64,000 nt of DNA, from positions 33,173,208 through 33,237,207 of the forward strand of contig CM068314.1 of assembly GCA_034766995.1 (NCBI GenBank), written 5' to 3'. Below the pieces are notes generated by a model. That model did not search any database, was not told the DNA's origin, and was given only the letters and a program-made list of their open reading frames with translations. Made by a program: the position numbers and the translations under genes. This document shows, piece after piece, positions 26,083-38,738 of this stretch. Source of the stretch: Acanthacorydalis orientalis (Eukaryota > Arthropoda > Insecta > Megaloptera > Corydalidae). Within the stretch, counting starts at the first letter, position 1; every line of letters starts with the position of its first letter.

Positions 26083-26672
26083 TTAGGTTGGTAGGAAAAT
26101 AATTGCGGTTAGTATTTTCTGAATTTTAACCTTAATTTTTTTCAATGAAAGTGTCATTTCACTGTATTCCTGTTAATATCATTTTAAAGTACATTTTTTG
26201 GTCTGTATTTTGATAACATCGACTTTGGTTTCATTATTAATTTTGCTTCAAATTGGGCTATTGAATTAAAAATAGAAAATAATCAAATAAAATCATTTTT
26301 TGTGTGAATTCAAAATGGGTGGTAAAGTACCAGAAACTGCTCGTAAACTAAACAATACTTTTGGTGTGAGTACTATTAAGGAACGTGCAGTGCAATGACG
26401 GTTCCAAAATTTTTTTGCTAAGGACGAGAGCCTTGAAAATGAAGAAGGTCGCGGGCGTCCTTCTTCAGGTCATAACGAACAACTGAACCCGTTAGTTGAA
26501 TTTGAACCACACACAACAATTTGAGAGCTTGCACAAAAGTAAACGTTAAAAAGCATTGCATAAAAGTATACGTTAGTCCTTCAACAATTCTGGATCACTT
26601 AAAATTACTTAAATTAAAAAATGTATATGAATTCGAAGGTCTTAAACCGCAATTATTGTTCCACCAACCTAA
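26083..26672 (+). mobile_element. mariner-derived MITE, copy 2 of 5
   Basis: This 590-bp element has TA duplications at 26081-26082 and 26673-26674 and cecropia-like mariner termini. The leader and N-terminal transposase blocks GGKVPETARKLNNTFGVST and GRGRPSSGHNEQLNPLV are readable with frameshifts and a stop at the WWFQKF position. A tandem partial repeat of the AQKLNVK-type segment occurs near 26535-26575. After the DHLKLL segment the sequence jumps to the 3' terminus, so the catalytic half is absent. Confidence 0.92.
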
Positions 26673-26674
26673 TA

Positions 26675-27911
26675 CTTTTAAACTATTAATATGTATTTGT
26701 AAAATATTCTATTCTATATCAATATTTTTAGAATATTTCAATATATCTTCTTAATAAACACTTCTTCTTAATGAAACATTTAGTTTTCATTTATATATTT
26801 ATTTTATTTTTGTAATAAAAATTATACATTGTACAAGACTTAAATGGCTCCAAATTAATTTAATACGTTATAAAATTAAAGTACCAGACTGGCGTAGTGT
26901 AAAAATACGAGGAAATAAACATCACACATTTCCTTTATTTTATATTAGAACATATGACATACAATGAATTTAAAATATTGATGCTGATCGAACACCGGAG
27001 TTGACCAACGCCGGTGTTCCGTAATATGCAATTATTTGATTTGGATTTTGATACATTTCACAGATGAAGTAAATGATTTCATTGTGTGTGATCTAGTCGA
27101 GTTCATAACCTATATCCTATTTTTTAGACCAGTTTTCAATAGTATTTGTTTAAGTGATAGTATTCTTCTCTTTTTTGCCAATTACAGTAATGATTTTTTT
27201 ATAGAATTTAGCAAATGAAATAAAGACTACATCTAAATACTTACTATTTGCTGTAATAAAAAAAAACTTGAATCGAACATTGTTATCAATTACAATCGCT
27301 ATTTTCTAAATAACCGCTGACACAACTGCTGAAAACATGTCATGTACTTATTATAAACACGTGCCAAATGACTACACCCTCATTGATGAAACTTTCAAGT
27401 TGGCGGATGTAACACATGCTATCCAAAGATCAAAACATTGTACCTGGTACCGTGAACTAAGAAGGTTCAAGTGAGACATTTCGGAGCGCGTGTTCTACAT
27501 TATCACTGGGCTTGAGAATCGGAACTATTAGTTGGACTCGGAAACAAAGCGATAATCGATTCGATAATGTTCTCTGTCTGCGCGATTGTATGTGATGTTC
27601 CATTATTAACTGATCAATTTTGGCAATATCACTTAAAAGTAAATCATCGGCATGAAGTATGCAAATAAATCATCGTTTTTATCATACCTCTAAAATGTAT
27701 CTATACATATGTACATCCATGTATGTATATATATATATATATATATAATACATATACTTATACAAAAAAATAAATATTCGTTTTTATGTTTCGATGTCCA
27801 CTTTAATTTAAAATTATCTTTAACTATAAGAACAGAATTTAATATATATATATATGCATAATGGAGGAATCTTGTGAAAAAAATTAACAGTAAGAGTATA
27901 TTATTTATAAA
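26675..27911. other. AT-rich non-coding DNA
   Basis: Contains the GC-rich palindrome at 26990-27019, a moderately GC-richer patch at 27300-27620 and a TA array at 27726-27747. No gene is recognised. Confidence 0.55.
26990..27019. repeat. 30-bp GC-rich palindrome
   Basis: Arms GAACACCGGAGTTG and CAACGCCGGTGTTC are inverse complements at 13 of 14 positions with a 2-bp centre (AC). It stands out because the flanks are nearly pure A and T. It could be a dimeric protein-binding site or a relic hairpin. No function is assignable. Confidence 0.7.
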
Positions 27912-27913
27912 TA

Positions 27914-28467
27914 CGTGGGTATTTGATAAGCATGGTAAAAAAGCAAATTTAACACCGTTTCTTTAGAAAAAAAACGATTTTATTTCTTAATAATCTTCAT
28001 TGAGGGCTATAAACTTGGTTCAACGGTCCAATACCGTTGTATAAAATGTTCCTGTTATCGTTTTTTCACTTCGTTGAATAGTCGATCAGGATGATTCATT
28101 GGGAATCCAAAAAACCAGTGGCCATCACCTTCCCAACCGACAAAACGGTCTTCGCGTTTTTCGGCGCACATTCATCAATCGTTGCCCACTACTTTCACTG
28201 CTCCTTCGATTCAGGTGTGTAGTGGTGGATCCATGCTTCATCCACAGTAACGAATCGACTCAAAAAGGCCTTCTCGTTTTTTCCCCATTTTTATGGGAAC
28301 TGCTACAAGGCTCATTTTAAACATTTGTAGAACGTCAACAGAATGTCGCTTCTGGCTGAAATTTCGCCTATTCTAGTGTGAAGAGTGACACTTGATAGCT
28401 GTGACGTTACCAAATGAATGGTGGCGCCACATCGTAGAAATTTACCAAACTTATCAAACGACCCACG
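27914..28467 (-). mobile_element. mauritiana-like mariner, doubly deleted
   Basis: The left end CGTGGGTATTTGATAAG is mirrored by CTTATCAAACGACCCACG at the right. TA duplications are at 27912-27913 and 28468-28469. The TIR is of the type found in the mauritiana/mellifera branch of mariners and is unrelated to the TTAGGTTGG termini elsewhere in this window. At 554 bp it has lost the N-terminal DNA-binding region and the second half of the catalytic domain. Confidence 0.88.
28000..28310 (-). pseudogene. mauritiana-like mariner transposase fragment
   Basis: The minus strand reads FLSRFVTVDEAWIHHYTPES (first catalytic Asp in VDEAW), then KNAKTVLSVGKVMATGFLDSQ, then ILIDYSTK. This is the central block of a Mos1-like transposase. 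It then jumps to a C-terminal remnant before a poly-A-rich tail. Stops interrupt after KEQ and after DSQ. The second and third catalytic Asp residues are missing, so it is inactive. Confidence 0.85.
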
Positions 28468-28556
28468 TATATATTTTCTCTAATTTATATCGAATATGAT
28501 CTGTAAAAAAATGTTAATGCTCTTAATGTAACTTATTTATAAATTATCATACAAAT

Positions 28557-28557
<1 letters not shown>

Positions 28558-28610
<53 letters not shown>
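28558..28610. repeat. compound (CA)n(TA)n microsatellite
   Basis: A CA run passes into a TA array of about 40 bp. Confidence 0.95.
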
Positions 28611-28613
<3 letters not shown>

Positions 28614-28942
28614 TTTAAAATCACATAAGTACGTTAACCATAAACTGTACATATTTCTACGATCTACACAAGTATCTTTGCGAATTTTGATTCTAATCTT
28701 GTATAGTAGTCACGCCACTTTCAGTTTCTGTTCAACATTACAATGTGTAACATGTCTGCTCGTTGACTTGAAAATTAATATTTGTAGACGCTGTTGCTTT
28801 AGATTCACGAATGTGTTAGCAATAGAATAATAAAATAAAAATCGAATAAATATAAATGTTCACGCCTATTTATTATATACAAATACTCGCTTTTAATCCT
28901 TAATTTGCTTTTTTCATACAGAACTACTAGTCCTACTACTAA

Positions 28943-29048
<106 letters not shown>

Positions 29049-29214
29049 GAGTAAATTTAAATTTTATGATTTTAAATTGAATTAATCATACCTCTGTTTA
29101 AATTAAGATATTTTATCGTCGTTTGGGGATTTTGAAGTACCAAACATAGCATTTAAAAATATTATCTATATATTTTGACTAAACAGTCAGCATCAACTCA
29201 CAAAACAGTAGTGA

Positions 29215-29470
29215 ATACGATGACGTCCGAAGAGCAGCATATTAGGCATTGTATACTCTTCGCATTCCAGTTGAAAAAAATGCTGAAGGCGCGGAAATGA
29301 TTTGTTCAGTTTTGGGGAAAGGCGTTGTGTAGCACAGAACAGGTAAAAAAATACTAAAAACAGTAGATGAGGTCTGAAAATTCATTTCGACTTCATCGAC
29401 TCAAAGCCGGCATCTTTTTTTCGACATGGGATTCGACAGTTACCCTACAAATGGAGCAAAGTAATATAAA
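29215..29470 (+). pseudogene. mellifera-like mariner transposase N-terminal fragment
   Basis: Beginning with the ATG at 29220 the plus strand reads MTSEEQHIRHCILFAFQLKK followed by NAEGAEMICSVLGKGVV and then a stop. This matches the start of mellifera-type mariner transposases (…IRHCILYEFxxGKNAAEAxxxICSVLGE…). The following frames are degraded (GKKILKTVDEV, then a stop). No termini were found, so the limits are approximate. The catalytic domain is absent. Confidence 0.6.
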
Positions 29471-29474
29471 ATAA

Positions 29475-30520
<1,046 letters not shown>

Positions 30521-30522
30521 AT

Positions 30523-30770
30523 AATGGAAATGGGCGGGACATATCGCAAGAAGAGAAGACAACCGATGAACAAGAGAAATTCTTGACTGGAAACCAAGGA
30601 ATATGAAAAGTCCCAGAAAAAGACCAATGAACCGATGGGATAAGGATATTAAAAACTTTATTGGAAAACTGTGGAAAAGAGAGGCACTGAATCGAACAAA
30701 ATGGAAAATCATGGAAGAGGCCTTTATCCAGCACTGGATTAACAGGGGCTGAAGATGACGATGATGATGA
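30523..30770 (+). mobile_element. RTE-clade LINE, 3' end (copy b, longest)
   Basis: A 5'-truncated non-LTR retrotransposon end. It encodes the C-terminus of the endonuclease/reverse-transcriptase protein and finishes with GATGATGAT trinucleotide repeats, the kind of tail RTE elements carry. A TA array of about 22 bp is directly upstream, and TA-rich sequence follows directly downstream. Shorter relatives are at 9976-10038 and 42395-42461. Confidence 0.85.
30525..30752 (+). pseudogene. RTE endonuclease/reverse transcriptase C-terminus
   Basis: Seventy-five codons are open on the plus strand except for one TGA at codon 15. They start WAGHIARREDNR (the conserved GHIAR block), continue ILDWKPRNMKSPRKRP and DKDIKNFIGKLW, and end MEEAFIQHWINRG before the stop at 30750-30752. 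This is the characteristic C-terminal tail of RTE-clade LINE proteins in insects. The TGA replaces Trp in the family motif NRWT, a single G-to-A change. The reverse transcriptase and endonuclease domains are absent through truncation. Confidence 0.85.
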
Positions 30771-30938
30771 TATATATTTATATATATATACATTGAATTC
30801 TTCGTCAGAAATCCAATTAACATTAGAAACTAATTGTTTTTAATATTAATATGCGTTTTATTTGAATGTAAATATTATTATGGAATATTTTTAAATAAAA
30901 AGTTACAATTAAAAATATATCATTCTATGTAGAAAACA

Positions 30939-30940
<2 letters not shown>

Positions 30941-30983
<43 letters not shown>

Positions 30984-30984
30984 T

Positions 30985-31024
<40 letters not shown>

Positions 31025-31025
31025 A
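30941..31025. repeat. pair of TA arrays
   Basis: Two TA arrays separated by an AAATT step near 30980. Confidence 0.95.
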
Positions 31026-31328
31026 TTATATACAAAAGTAAACAAGTACATTTTTTTTCATAATCTATTATATATAAAAAAAATCGCTTTTTATTTTTAC
31101 TTTCTTAAAATCTATAATCTACAATGCAAAGAATGAAACATCCTTCACAAAAATATTTACTATGTAACAATATATTTTTCAAAACAATTTCGTATTATGA
31201 ATTATTTCTACTTTTTATACATTAATTAAAAAATATTCTCATAAAATAACAACATAATTGAAATTTTATTATAATAATTTTTAAACAGCGCATTTTTAAA
31301 TGTTTATATAAATATATGTTATACATAC

Positions 31329-31330
<2 letters not shown>

Positions 31331-31379
<49 letters not shown>
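31331..31379. repeat. (TA)n microsatellite
   Basis: A perfect TA array of about 49 bp. Confidence 0.95.
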
Positions 31380-31383
<4 letters not shown>

Positions 31384-33242
31384 AAGAGTATTAGCATGCA
31401 TCAATGTATTTACTGTATTACTGCGAAGTGTCACCTTATGGTACAATCGACTGTTTTATTACTGTGATAAATTAAACTTATCACAATTAATGATGCAACC
31501 AATCATCATTAAGCCATCTTTATCAACATTTAACTGTTTAAGTATTATAGTTTATCGTAACTAAATTCTTTAATACAATTGGATCGTAATAATAAATTAG
31601 ATAATTTACAAATTACAAAAAAATACAGAATTGTACAAAAAATAACCATATGCTCTATTAATTATATGACAACAAAATATTATTCGCTAAAAATAATACA
31701 CAAAAAAACTCATTTTAGCTATGAAATATCAACCTAAGAACATTCATTGAGTTAACACCAAATATAAGTATTGAAAAGAATAGTTTACAAAAAAGACTAT
31801 TGATTAATATTTCGTGAGAAAAAATAAAAGAATAAACATTGTTATTAAAGGTAAAGATTGTTTCGAAAATTAATATGCATTGTTATTGATAAGACACCCT
31901 AATATAAGTTAAAAAATAACAAAATGAATTATCATGAATGAAGATATAATCTGCGGCAAGAATTATTATATACCTTGTGCATAATAACAATTGAAATATG
32001 ATATTAAAAATATGTAATTTACATATTCTATTATTATTCCAAGTTATTATGTAAATTAAATACAGCTATTTAAGTTTTTGTAATTAGAACGAATGTGTAC
32101 TTTTTCTAAACATGTTCAAGGAATTTCATAATTTTATTAACCCACTTATTGATTTTTATAGTTTTTAGCTTCCAATGTGTAATTTTAATTATCTACTTGC
32201 TGTATTATTTTCTATAAGTCTTATCATGCTTCACTTAGTATCGTAAATACTTAAATTTATAATAACACAAATACAACACCCAGACGCATGCATTATATAC
32301 AAACGTAACGTACATAATAATAAATAGAATACATTGATCGCTTTTATTGTTAAACAATAAGAAATATTCAATTATTAAACTGAATTGTTTCAATTATAAG
32401 ACTGTTTGTCTAAATAAGCTCGATTTTAATTGTCTCCTGATGACGTTGATAACGGTCCATTCTTAGTAATAAGTAAGCCTAATAAGCATATTTCGTACTT
32501 TTTTCGATTTTCATTCTTCATCAAATTCTGTGTGAATTAATTTTAACAGCATCTTTGTTCCATTGTAATTCATATTAAAACATTTCACAACTGATTTCAT
32601 TTAATTCTCCAATCATTAATATCATCAGCAAACGAAAATGATCCAATCTTTCGATTTTTATTTTTGTATCTTTGACATATATATATATATAATTTTCCTA
32701 TAATTGCATATTTTCTTATTACAGTTGATTTAAGTTAGTGCTTAAAAGAAGTTTTTCTTAATTCAAACTATTAATCTAAGTCTTCCAATCAATTCATTAT
32801 CAAACGCAGCATTCGAGGTATATTTTATCTTAAGACTTAAGAATAATGAAATCCTGTCTTTTTGATATCTAACCGCAGTCATTTGTTCCTGTGTAGTTCT
32901 GTTCTTGGCTTCAGTTCATGAAACCAAAAACAATTTATTACTAGCAACATTCTTACCATACTCCATATAACAAGTTCACTTTCTTAGAATTCCAAATATA
33001 TTCAGTAACTTTAAAAGATTTTAATATAAATTTCCAATTATGAAATATAAATCATAATTAAACATGTAAATATGGCAATTTTCCTTACGTAACCAATTTT
33101 ATATAATATAAAATTTACATAATTTGTTTACAGTCTATTAATGAATTAAACATGTTATTTTTTATACAAATTTTGCATAAAAATATATTTTTAAAAAAGT
33201 AAAATGTTCACCTTATGGTTTAAAATTAAAATTACATTACAC

Positions 33243-33243
<1 letters not shown>

Positions 33244-33309
<66 letters not shown>

Positions 33310-33330
33310 CGTGTTAATGTGTGTGTATAT
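33244..33330. repeat. compound (TA)n(TG)n microsatellite
   Basis: A TA array of about 42 bp passes into TG repeats and adjoins the left end of MITE copy 2. Confidence 0.95.
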
Positions 33331-33334
33331 AGAA

Positions 33335-33454
33335 TGGTTCAATGTAAGCTTCTATATGAAATTATTAAGAATATTCGCAAAAATTAAAAAATAAGATCAT
33401 TGTTTTTCATTTTTGTGATTTTTTTAATACTTCCGTGTGGAAACCTAAATTGAA

Positions 33455-33457
<3 letters not shown>
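33335..33457. mobile_element. short TIR MITE, copy 2
   Basis: The right end, read inverted, is ATTCAATTTAGGTTTCCACA continuing CGGAAGTATTAAAAAAATCA. The left end is GGTTCAATGTAAGCTTCTAT followed by GAAATTATTAAG. These match the termini of the element at 21031-21232. The copy is about 125 bp and more diverged on its left arm. TG repeats flank it on the left and CT repeats on the right. Confidence 0.7.

Positions 33458-33460
<3 letters not shown>

Positions 33461-33515
<55 letters not shown>
33461..33515. repeat. compound (CT)n(TA)n microsatellite
   Basis: A CT array of about 26 bp passes into a TA array, immediately after the MITE. Confidence 0.95.
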
Positions 33516-33524
<9 letters not shown>

Positions 33525-33530
33525 GAAAAA

Positions 33531-33666
33531 TAAGTGTGTTGCATTATAATCATTTTAAAAGTAATATATAAAATGAAATACAAAAGAAACACTCATCTGA
33601 TACTTATATTAATATTTTTTTTATTTTCAATGCAGTAATATTATTAAGAATCTTGCAAATGCAAAC

Positions 33667-33745
<79 letters not shown>

Positions 33746-33890
33746 AAACTAAGTGTGTTGCATTATAATCATTTTAAAAGTAATATATAAATTGAAATAC
33801 AAAAGAAACACTCATCTGATACTTGTATTAATATTTTTTTTATTTTCAATGCAGTAATATTATTAAGAATCTTGCAAATGTAAACATATG
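33531..33890 (+). repeat. recent tandem duplication, period 219 bp
   Basis: The 141-bp block 33531-33671 recurs at 33750-33890 with only three base differences that I can see (A/T, A/G and C/T). A TA array of about 68 bp (33671-33738) lies between the copies and another begins after the second copy, so the duplicated unit includes the array. The high identity implies a recent event, probably unequal exchange or replication slippage between TA arrays. Confidence 0.9.
33671..33738. repeat. (TA)n microsatellite inside the tandem duplication
   Basis: A TA array of about 68 bp between the two duplicated blocks. Confidence 0.95.
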
Positions 33891-33900
33891 TTTTATATAA

Positions 33901-33905
<5 letters not shown>

Positions 33906-33953
<48 letters not shown>
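33906..33953. repeat. (TA)n microsatellite
   Basis: A TA array following the second duplicated block. Confidence 0.95.
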
Positions 33954-33956
<3 letters not shown>

Positions 33957-34159
33957 TATATATATATATATACAAATGTACATATATGCATCATTCACTT
34001 TTTTCTTCAATATATTGCGGACAAAAAATAAGTGAAAAACTATTAGGTGGAAATAAAAACAAGTTACTATATTATAACCATCAAAAAAGTGCACTGAATA
34101 TCATGGTAGACACTAACATGACACAGACATGAAACTTGAAATAGTCGCATCAAACGTGC

Positions 34160-34780
34160 ACATAAAATTAATAAAAGCACCTGCATGACCGCCATCTAAC
34201 AAGTAAGTAAAAACTACCCTTTACAGTTGGTTTACAAAAATAAACCTTGCACTAATACGAGTGAAGACAAAGCTTTTGCGATGTGCGTTAACGTCGCATT
34301 ATGCCGGCCTTATCATCTGTCACTTAGACTGTTACCAAGAAAATCATACATTATCTTCTTAATTGGAAAGCAAGTACCTCGACAGTCACATTCTGGATGA
34401 CAAGTGCAAAAAATAACCCCGCATTTGTATAATTTCCTTTTAAAACCGTATTTTTGCGGCTCGTCGTTTGTGGCGTCGTCACTTGTCCTCCCCTGGCCAC
34501 TCTCGCCCCTACCCTCACTACGCCCCCCACGAAAATGATAATGTAATTTCCGAGAGAACGCTCGTTCATGGCTGCTCTCTTAGCTAGCGGCTATTTATAC
34601 TGTACTCTAGTATCTACAGACCCACCCCTTGTTTCGTGTAAAAGCCCTACTGCGATAGGCCGCGCAAGGGGAAATGAGCAGACGCCATGCAATTGTTTAT
34701 AGTTTAGAATAGCGACACTTCGCATTGAATAAATTATTTCCCCTCACACTGCTCGCTTGCTGATTTTCTTCACTCGTTTA
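34160..34780. promoter_or_regulatory. GC-rich island with a TATA box, candidate promoter
   Basis: This is one of the two strongest compositional islands in the window. A canonical TATAAATA box lies on the minus strand at 34592-34599. A transcript starting about 30 bp downstream would begin near 34569. A minus-strand open frame (34351-34569, ATG at 34569) begins there, but its 72 residues match nothing I know, and an ATG exactly at the start site is an unlikely translation start. C-rich tracts (34485-34530, 34621-34628) would be GGGGAGG-type motifs on the minus strand. A TATA promoter of an unseen gene or non-coding RNA is plausible, and a conserved enhancer is the alternative. Confidence 0.35.
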
Positions 34781-35587
34781 ATTTCCGTTAATTTACTTCA
34801 GTTTTAATTACAGATATCAATTCGTACTTTCCAGAAAATTGATAAAAATGTATATAAAATTACAAAAAAATCAATTAACTATGTTTTCAGTTACTATTTA
34901 CGTTTTAAATCAATTTAAAATAAAAATAGTGTAACACTATATATCATTTACACTTTTCATGCATGTATTCATACATATGTATAAAAGTATACAAGTATGA
35001 CTATATTTGTGTATGTATTTTTATAAATAATATTCGGCTATAAACATGACTGTAGAATTAATATAATGTGTAGATTTCATACCCTCCAATTATGGTGTAC
35101 TTTACATTTAAAATATTCAACCTTCCTGTGTTACATTTAGAGAGTTACCTGACGTCTAAGAAATTATACAACAATGTACAGGTAGGTAAGAGGCACAACT
35201 TGTTCCCAGTAGAAGGCAGCAGCACGAAGAACTTTAAAATCCTTGACACCAAATCTCTTTTCTCGGATTCTTTTTAATCATTTAAAAGCATTCTCGCCCA
35301 CATATAAAAACCAGCTATGTTAAAATGAGACCTCTCATGAATGGACCCAAACCAAGGTAGCAGCGACGACTAATGTAATACTTCTGAGAAAAAAGATGAA
35401 TGTTCTTATGAGACGTATTTTCTTGAAATATTTTCTCAGTGAATATTTAAGATACGATTTTTCATGTTGATGATAAAAGTATGAATATAAACGTAAGTTT
35501 ACACGTTTTTAAAATTTTTAATATTTGATACGTATATTTCATTATTTGATAAGTAGACATTTCATCTTTTGGAATACAATTAATATA

Positions 35588-35590
<3 letters not shown>

Positions 35591-35650
<60 letters not shown>
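35591..35650. repeat. (TA)n microsatellite
   Basis: A TA array of about 56 bp preceded by TG units. Confidence 0.95.
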
Positions 35651-35658
<8 letters not shown>

Positions 35659-36214
35659 TATACTTAAAAAACTGGGAATATTTTTCCTGTTATTTGTTTA
35701 CTTTATGTATTTTAAATTAAAGAACAGTATTCTAATGATATTTTTACGTACACATTGATAATATATGCCTGCTAATTTATTGAAAGCATACATTTACTTC
35801 AACATATGAAAAAATATAATAACATAAATGGAGTAACTAATATATATATATATATAATAAGTAAACATATAATTTGAAATTCAAAAGGAAAAATTCGCTC
35901 TGTTTGTTAAAATATATTGTCCTTTTCGATAAAACTCAAGAAATTTAATAGATCTATTAGAGCATTACTTTATCCATTTACTCGTATTTTCTAAAAATAC
36001 AACATATATTAAACTCTATCAATGCTATTCTTTTTCATCTCTATATACTTTTTTACTACACACACAAATTCATGTTCGCCATGTTATATGCAAACCATGT
36101 TTTTTATAAATAAAATATTATTATTTTTGTGCAATATTATGATATTTAAATAATTAAGGTTACAGAATTAATAATTATTTTCAAGTCTTCATCTGAATTT
36201 ATGGAGATGGTTCT

Positions 36215-36241
36215 GATTGATTCCATGTTATGGAATCAATC
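36215..36241. repeat. perfect 12-bp inverted repeat
   Basis: GATTGATTCCAT and ATGGAATCAATC are exact inverse complements separated by GTT. It could be a small hairpin or a dimer-binding site. Confidence 0.85.
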
Positions 36242-36264
36242 TAATTTACAAAAGTGTTTCTAAA

Positions 36265-36267
<3 letters not shown>

Positions 36268-36358
<91 letters not shown>
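36268..36358. repeat. (TA)n microsatellite, about 90 bp
   Basis: An uninterrupted TA array. Confidence 0.95.
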
Positions 36359-36362
<4 letters not shown>

Positions 36363-36770
36363 TAACATGTACTACGAGTTCGACTACATTTATTCGATAT
36401 AACTATTATTTTTGTATCAATGACAGGTGAATTCCAGTCAGACACAATCTTATTGTATATAAATGGTAATAATATGATCGCAAATTATGTTAGAAACGAA
36501 TACAGATATTTAAACAAATAAATGTTACATTTAAATACTAACTGATTAAACCGTCCTAAAAAAAGACGAAGATTAGCCAACAATTAGGAAAAAAATAAAA
36601 TTCTTTGAAAGCGAAATTTAATTTGTTATTATAAAAGTAAATATTTTTATGTAAATATTTATGAACCAACCATGCATTTGACCATTTATTCGTTATACCC
36701 TTGAACTCATTATATGTGTTTCCTGTAACCAAATTCAAATCTCTCTCTATTTCCTCTCGCTCTCGCTATT

Positions 36771-36773
<3 letters not shown>

Positions 36774-36826
<53 letters not shown>
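36774..36826. repeat. compound (CT)n(TA)n microsatellite
   Basis: CT repeats pass into a TA array. The sequence immediately after it, CGAGGGAAGGTCCAAAAG, resembles a transposon end. Confidence 0.95.
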
Positions 36827-36827
<1 letters not shown>

Positions 36828-37494
36828 GAGGGAAGGTCCAAAAGATTGTCGAAAAGAGGGAAAGGGAGGTTCGGAGTCACGTTTCATTAGTTAAAAAGGC
36901 AATAACTTTTTTTAATTATCAACCATTCAGTAATATAAATATTTTTTTCAAAAAATAACCAGCGGACTCTACACCCTACTTGCTACACAGAAATTAACAA
37001 ATTGTACGCATAAAAAATATGCGTAATAAGTAAGTAGTAAAATTTTTATTGGAAAAGTTAATAAAAATTAACAAAATACAATGTTAACATTTGTAACATT
37101 TTTTTCGGAAATGGAAATGGTTAACGTGCTCCTTGTCGAGTATAGCGGGGGAAGCGGCTTTACGAGGAGGTGATCTATACTAAAAATAAAAAAAAAGTGT
37201 TTTAGAATAATCATTTAATAGAGAATTCGAAACGTTATAATTTCTTATCAAATACCTTATTACTTTCTGTCATTTATATCTACTCTTTTTGAAATATTTA
37301 ATTTAAAAACTTAAAAAAAAAACAGTTCACTATTATTTTTTCATGATTCTGTTCTCAATGAATAAAGATTGAAAGTGTCCAAATAATTAAAAAATACTAT
37401 TAAGTCAGTTATGCTAAGGAGTCCGAAAACGCTTGACCTCAATATCTAATCATCTGTCTGTATACATCTATCTATATATGTATGTCTATAAACA

Positions 37495-37496
37495 TA

Positions 37497-37549
<53 letters not shown>
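37495..37549. repeat. TA array with one CA interruption
   Basis: About 55 bp of TA units with a single C near 37515. Confidence 0.95.
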
Positions 37550-37550
<1 letters not shown>

Positions 37551-38136
37551 GAATAATCATCCGATTGAATACGATATAGTAAATATGTGTGTATTTATGA
37601 AATGAGATTGTTCTACTATAAGATGTGTAAAATGGTAAGTATAACAACAATGATAAGTTAGAGCAGAATCATTTTAAAACCGCAGGTTTATTTAGCGTCA
37701 TTGTACTGCATAAATTCACCTGACTTGAATACGAGTAACCGCTGTAACATTCCAACCAAATTGTCGATTCACGCTTCAAGATCAAACCATGCGCTCAACA
37801 AGTGAATCTGAGCGTCAGCACAGGAAATAGAAACACATCAATGTACGGTCGTTTCGAATATATTCTCTTTTTGTTAGTGCCATACGTAGATGCCAGAAAT
37901 GTTCAAATAATATAATCTCCAGTGTATAGGAGAGTACATATGTTATTTTTATTGATACGTAACCTCAGTTATTATTAACATTTTTTTTTATATATAGCGA
38001 TTCACTAATATCCATAATTCACGTTATTAGAGCGGTTTGGTTGATGACATGTTAATAACTATATTTTTTTGAATCATTTCAAATAATTGTAAAGTGTGAA
38101 CTTGATAATCTTTAAAAAAGAAAAGTTATATACGTA

Positions 38137-38191
38137 TATATATATATATATATATATATGAGTGTGTGTGTGTGTGTGTGTGTGTCTGTGT
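38137..38191. repeat. compound (TA)n(TG)n microsatellite
   Basis: A short TA array passes into TG repeats. Confidence 0.95.
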
Positions 38192-38738
38192 GTAATATAA
38201 ATACAAAAATAAATAATACTTTGATAAACAATTTATTACATTCAACCCTACAAAAACTCCCTAATTTAATTTTTTTATATTATTTACCTTATTCTACTAA
38301 ACTATCATACTAGAAACTGCTTTACAAACCCTTCACTCATATCGACATCTTTCTTGCTTTACAACATTCTTATATATCAGTCCAATAGTATATAAAAAGG
38401 ATGTTTTAATTAAAATTTAAATGGTTAAAAAATACACAATATAATATTAAATATGTATATGACTTCCATACACTATGTTGGAAAATTTTATTTTTATTCT
38501 TGAAATTCCTGTCTCGTTTTGAACATTGTATGACCTATTTTTTTTACAATGAAAATATCTGGATCATAAATCCAGATTTCAACTAAATGATTCATTGATT
38601 GAGCACAAACCTCAGTATTATTTTTCTAACTATAATAACAATTTAATTAAACTAACAAATATAATACAAAAATAAATTATATATATATATATAAAGGAGA
38701 TTTTTTTAATCGATGAGCTTTAATAATTGATAATTTTA

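Larger units (their letters stand above)
30775..33240. other. AT-rich non-coding DNA
   Basis: TA arrays at 30941-31025 and 31331-31379. The remaining roughly 1.8 kb (31400-33240) contains no recognisable gene or repeat. Confidence 0.6.
34785..36260. other. AT-rich non-coding DNA
   Basis: Holds a TA array at 35591-35650 and a perfect 12-bp palindrome at 36215-36241. A donor-like site ACAG/GTAGGTAAG occurs at 35177-35189 in a slightly GC-richer patch (35090-35360), but no matching exon can be defended. Confidence 0.5.
36830..38735. other. AT-rich non-coding DNA
   Basis: TA arrays at 37495-37549 and 38137-38191 (the latter with TG). A less AT-rich patch at 37670-37860 has no recognisable reading frame. 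Confidence 0.55.

Noticed and set aside
28099..28320. 73-codon plus-strand open frame
   Set aside because: It is the antisense of the mauritiana-like mariner transposase, whose minus-strand reading is clearly the real one.
34351..34569. 72-codon minus-strand frame as a protein gene
   Set aside because: Its ATG would sit at the predicted transcription start, and the sequence matches no family. It is treated as part of a possible promoter island instead.
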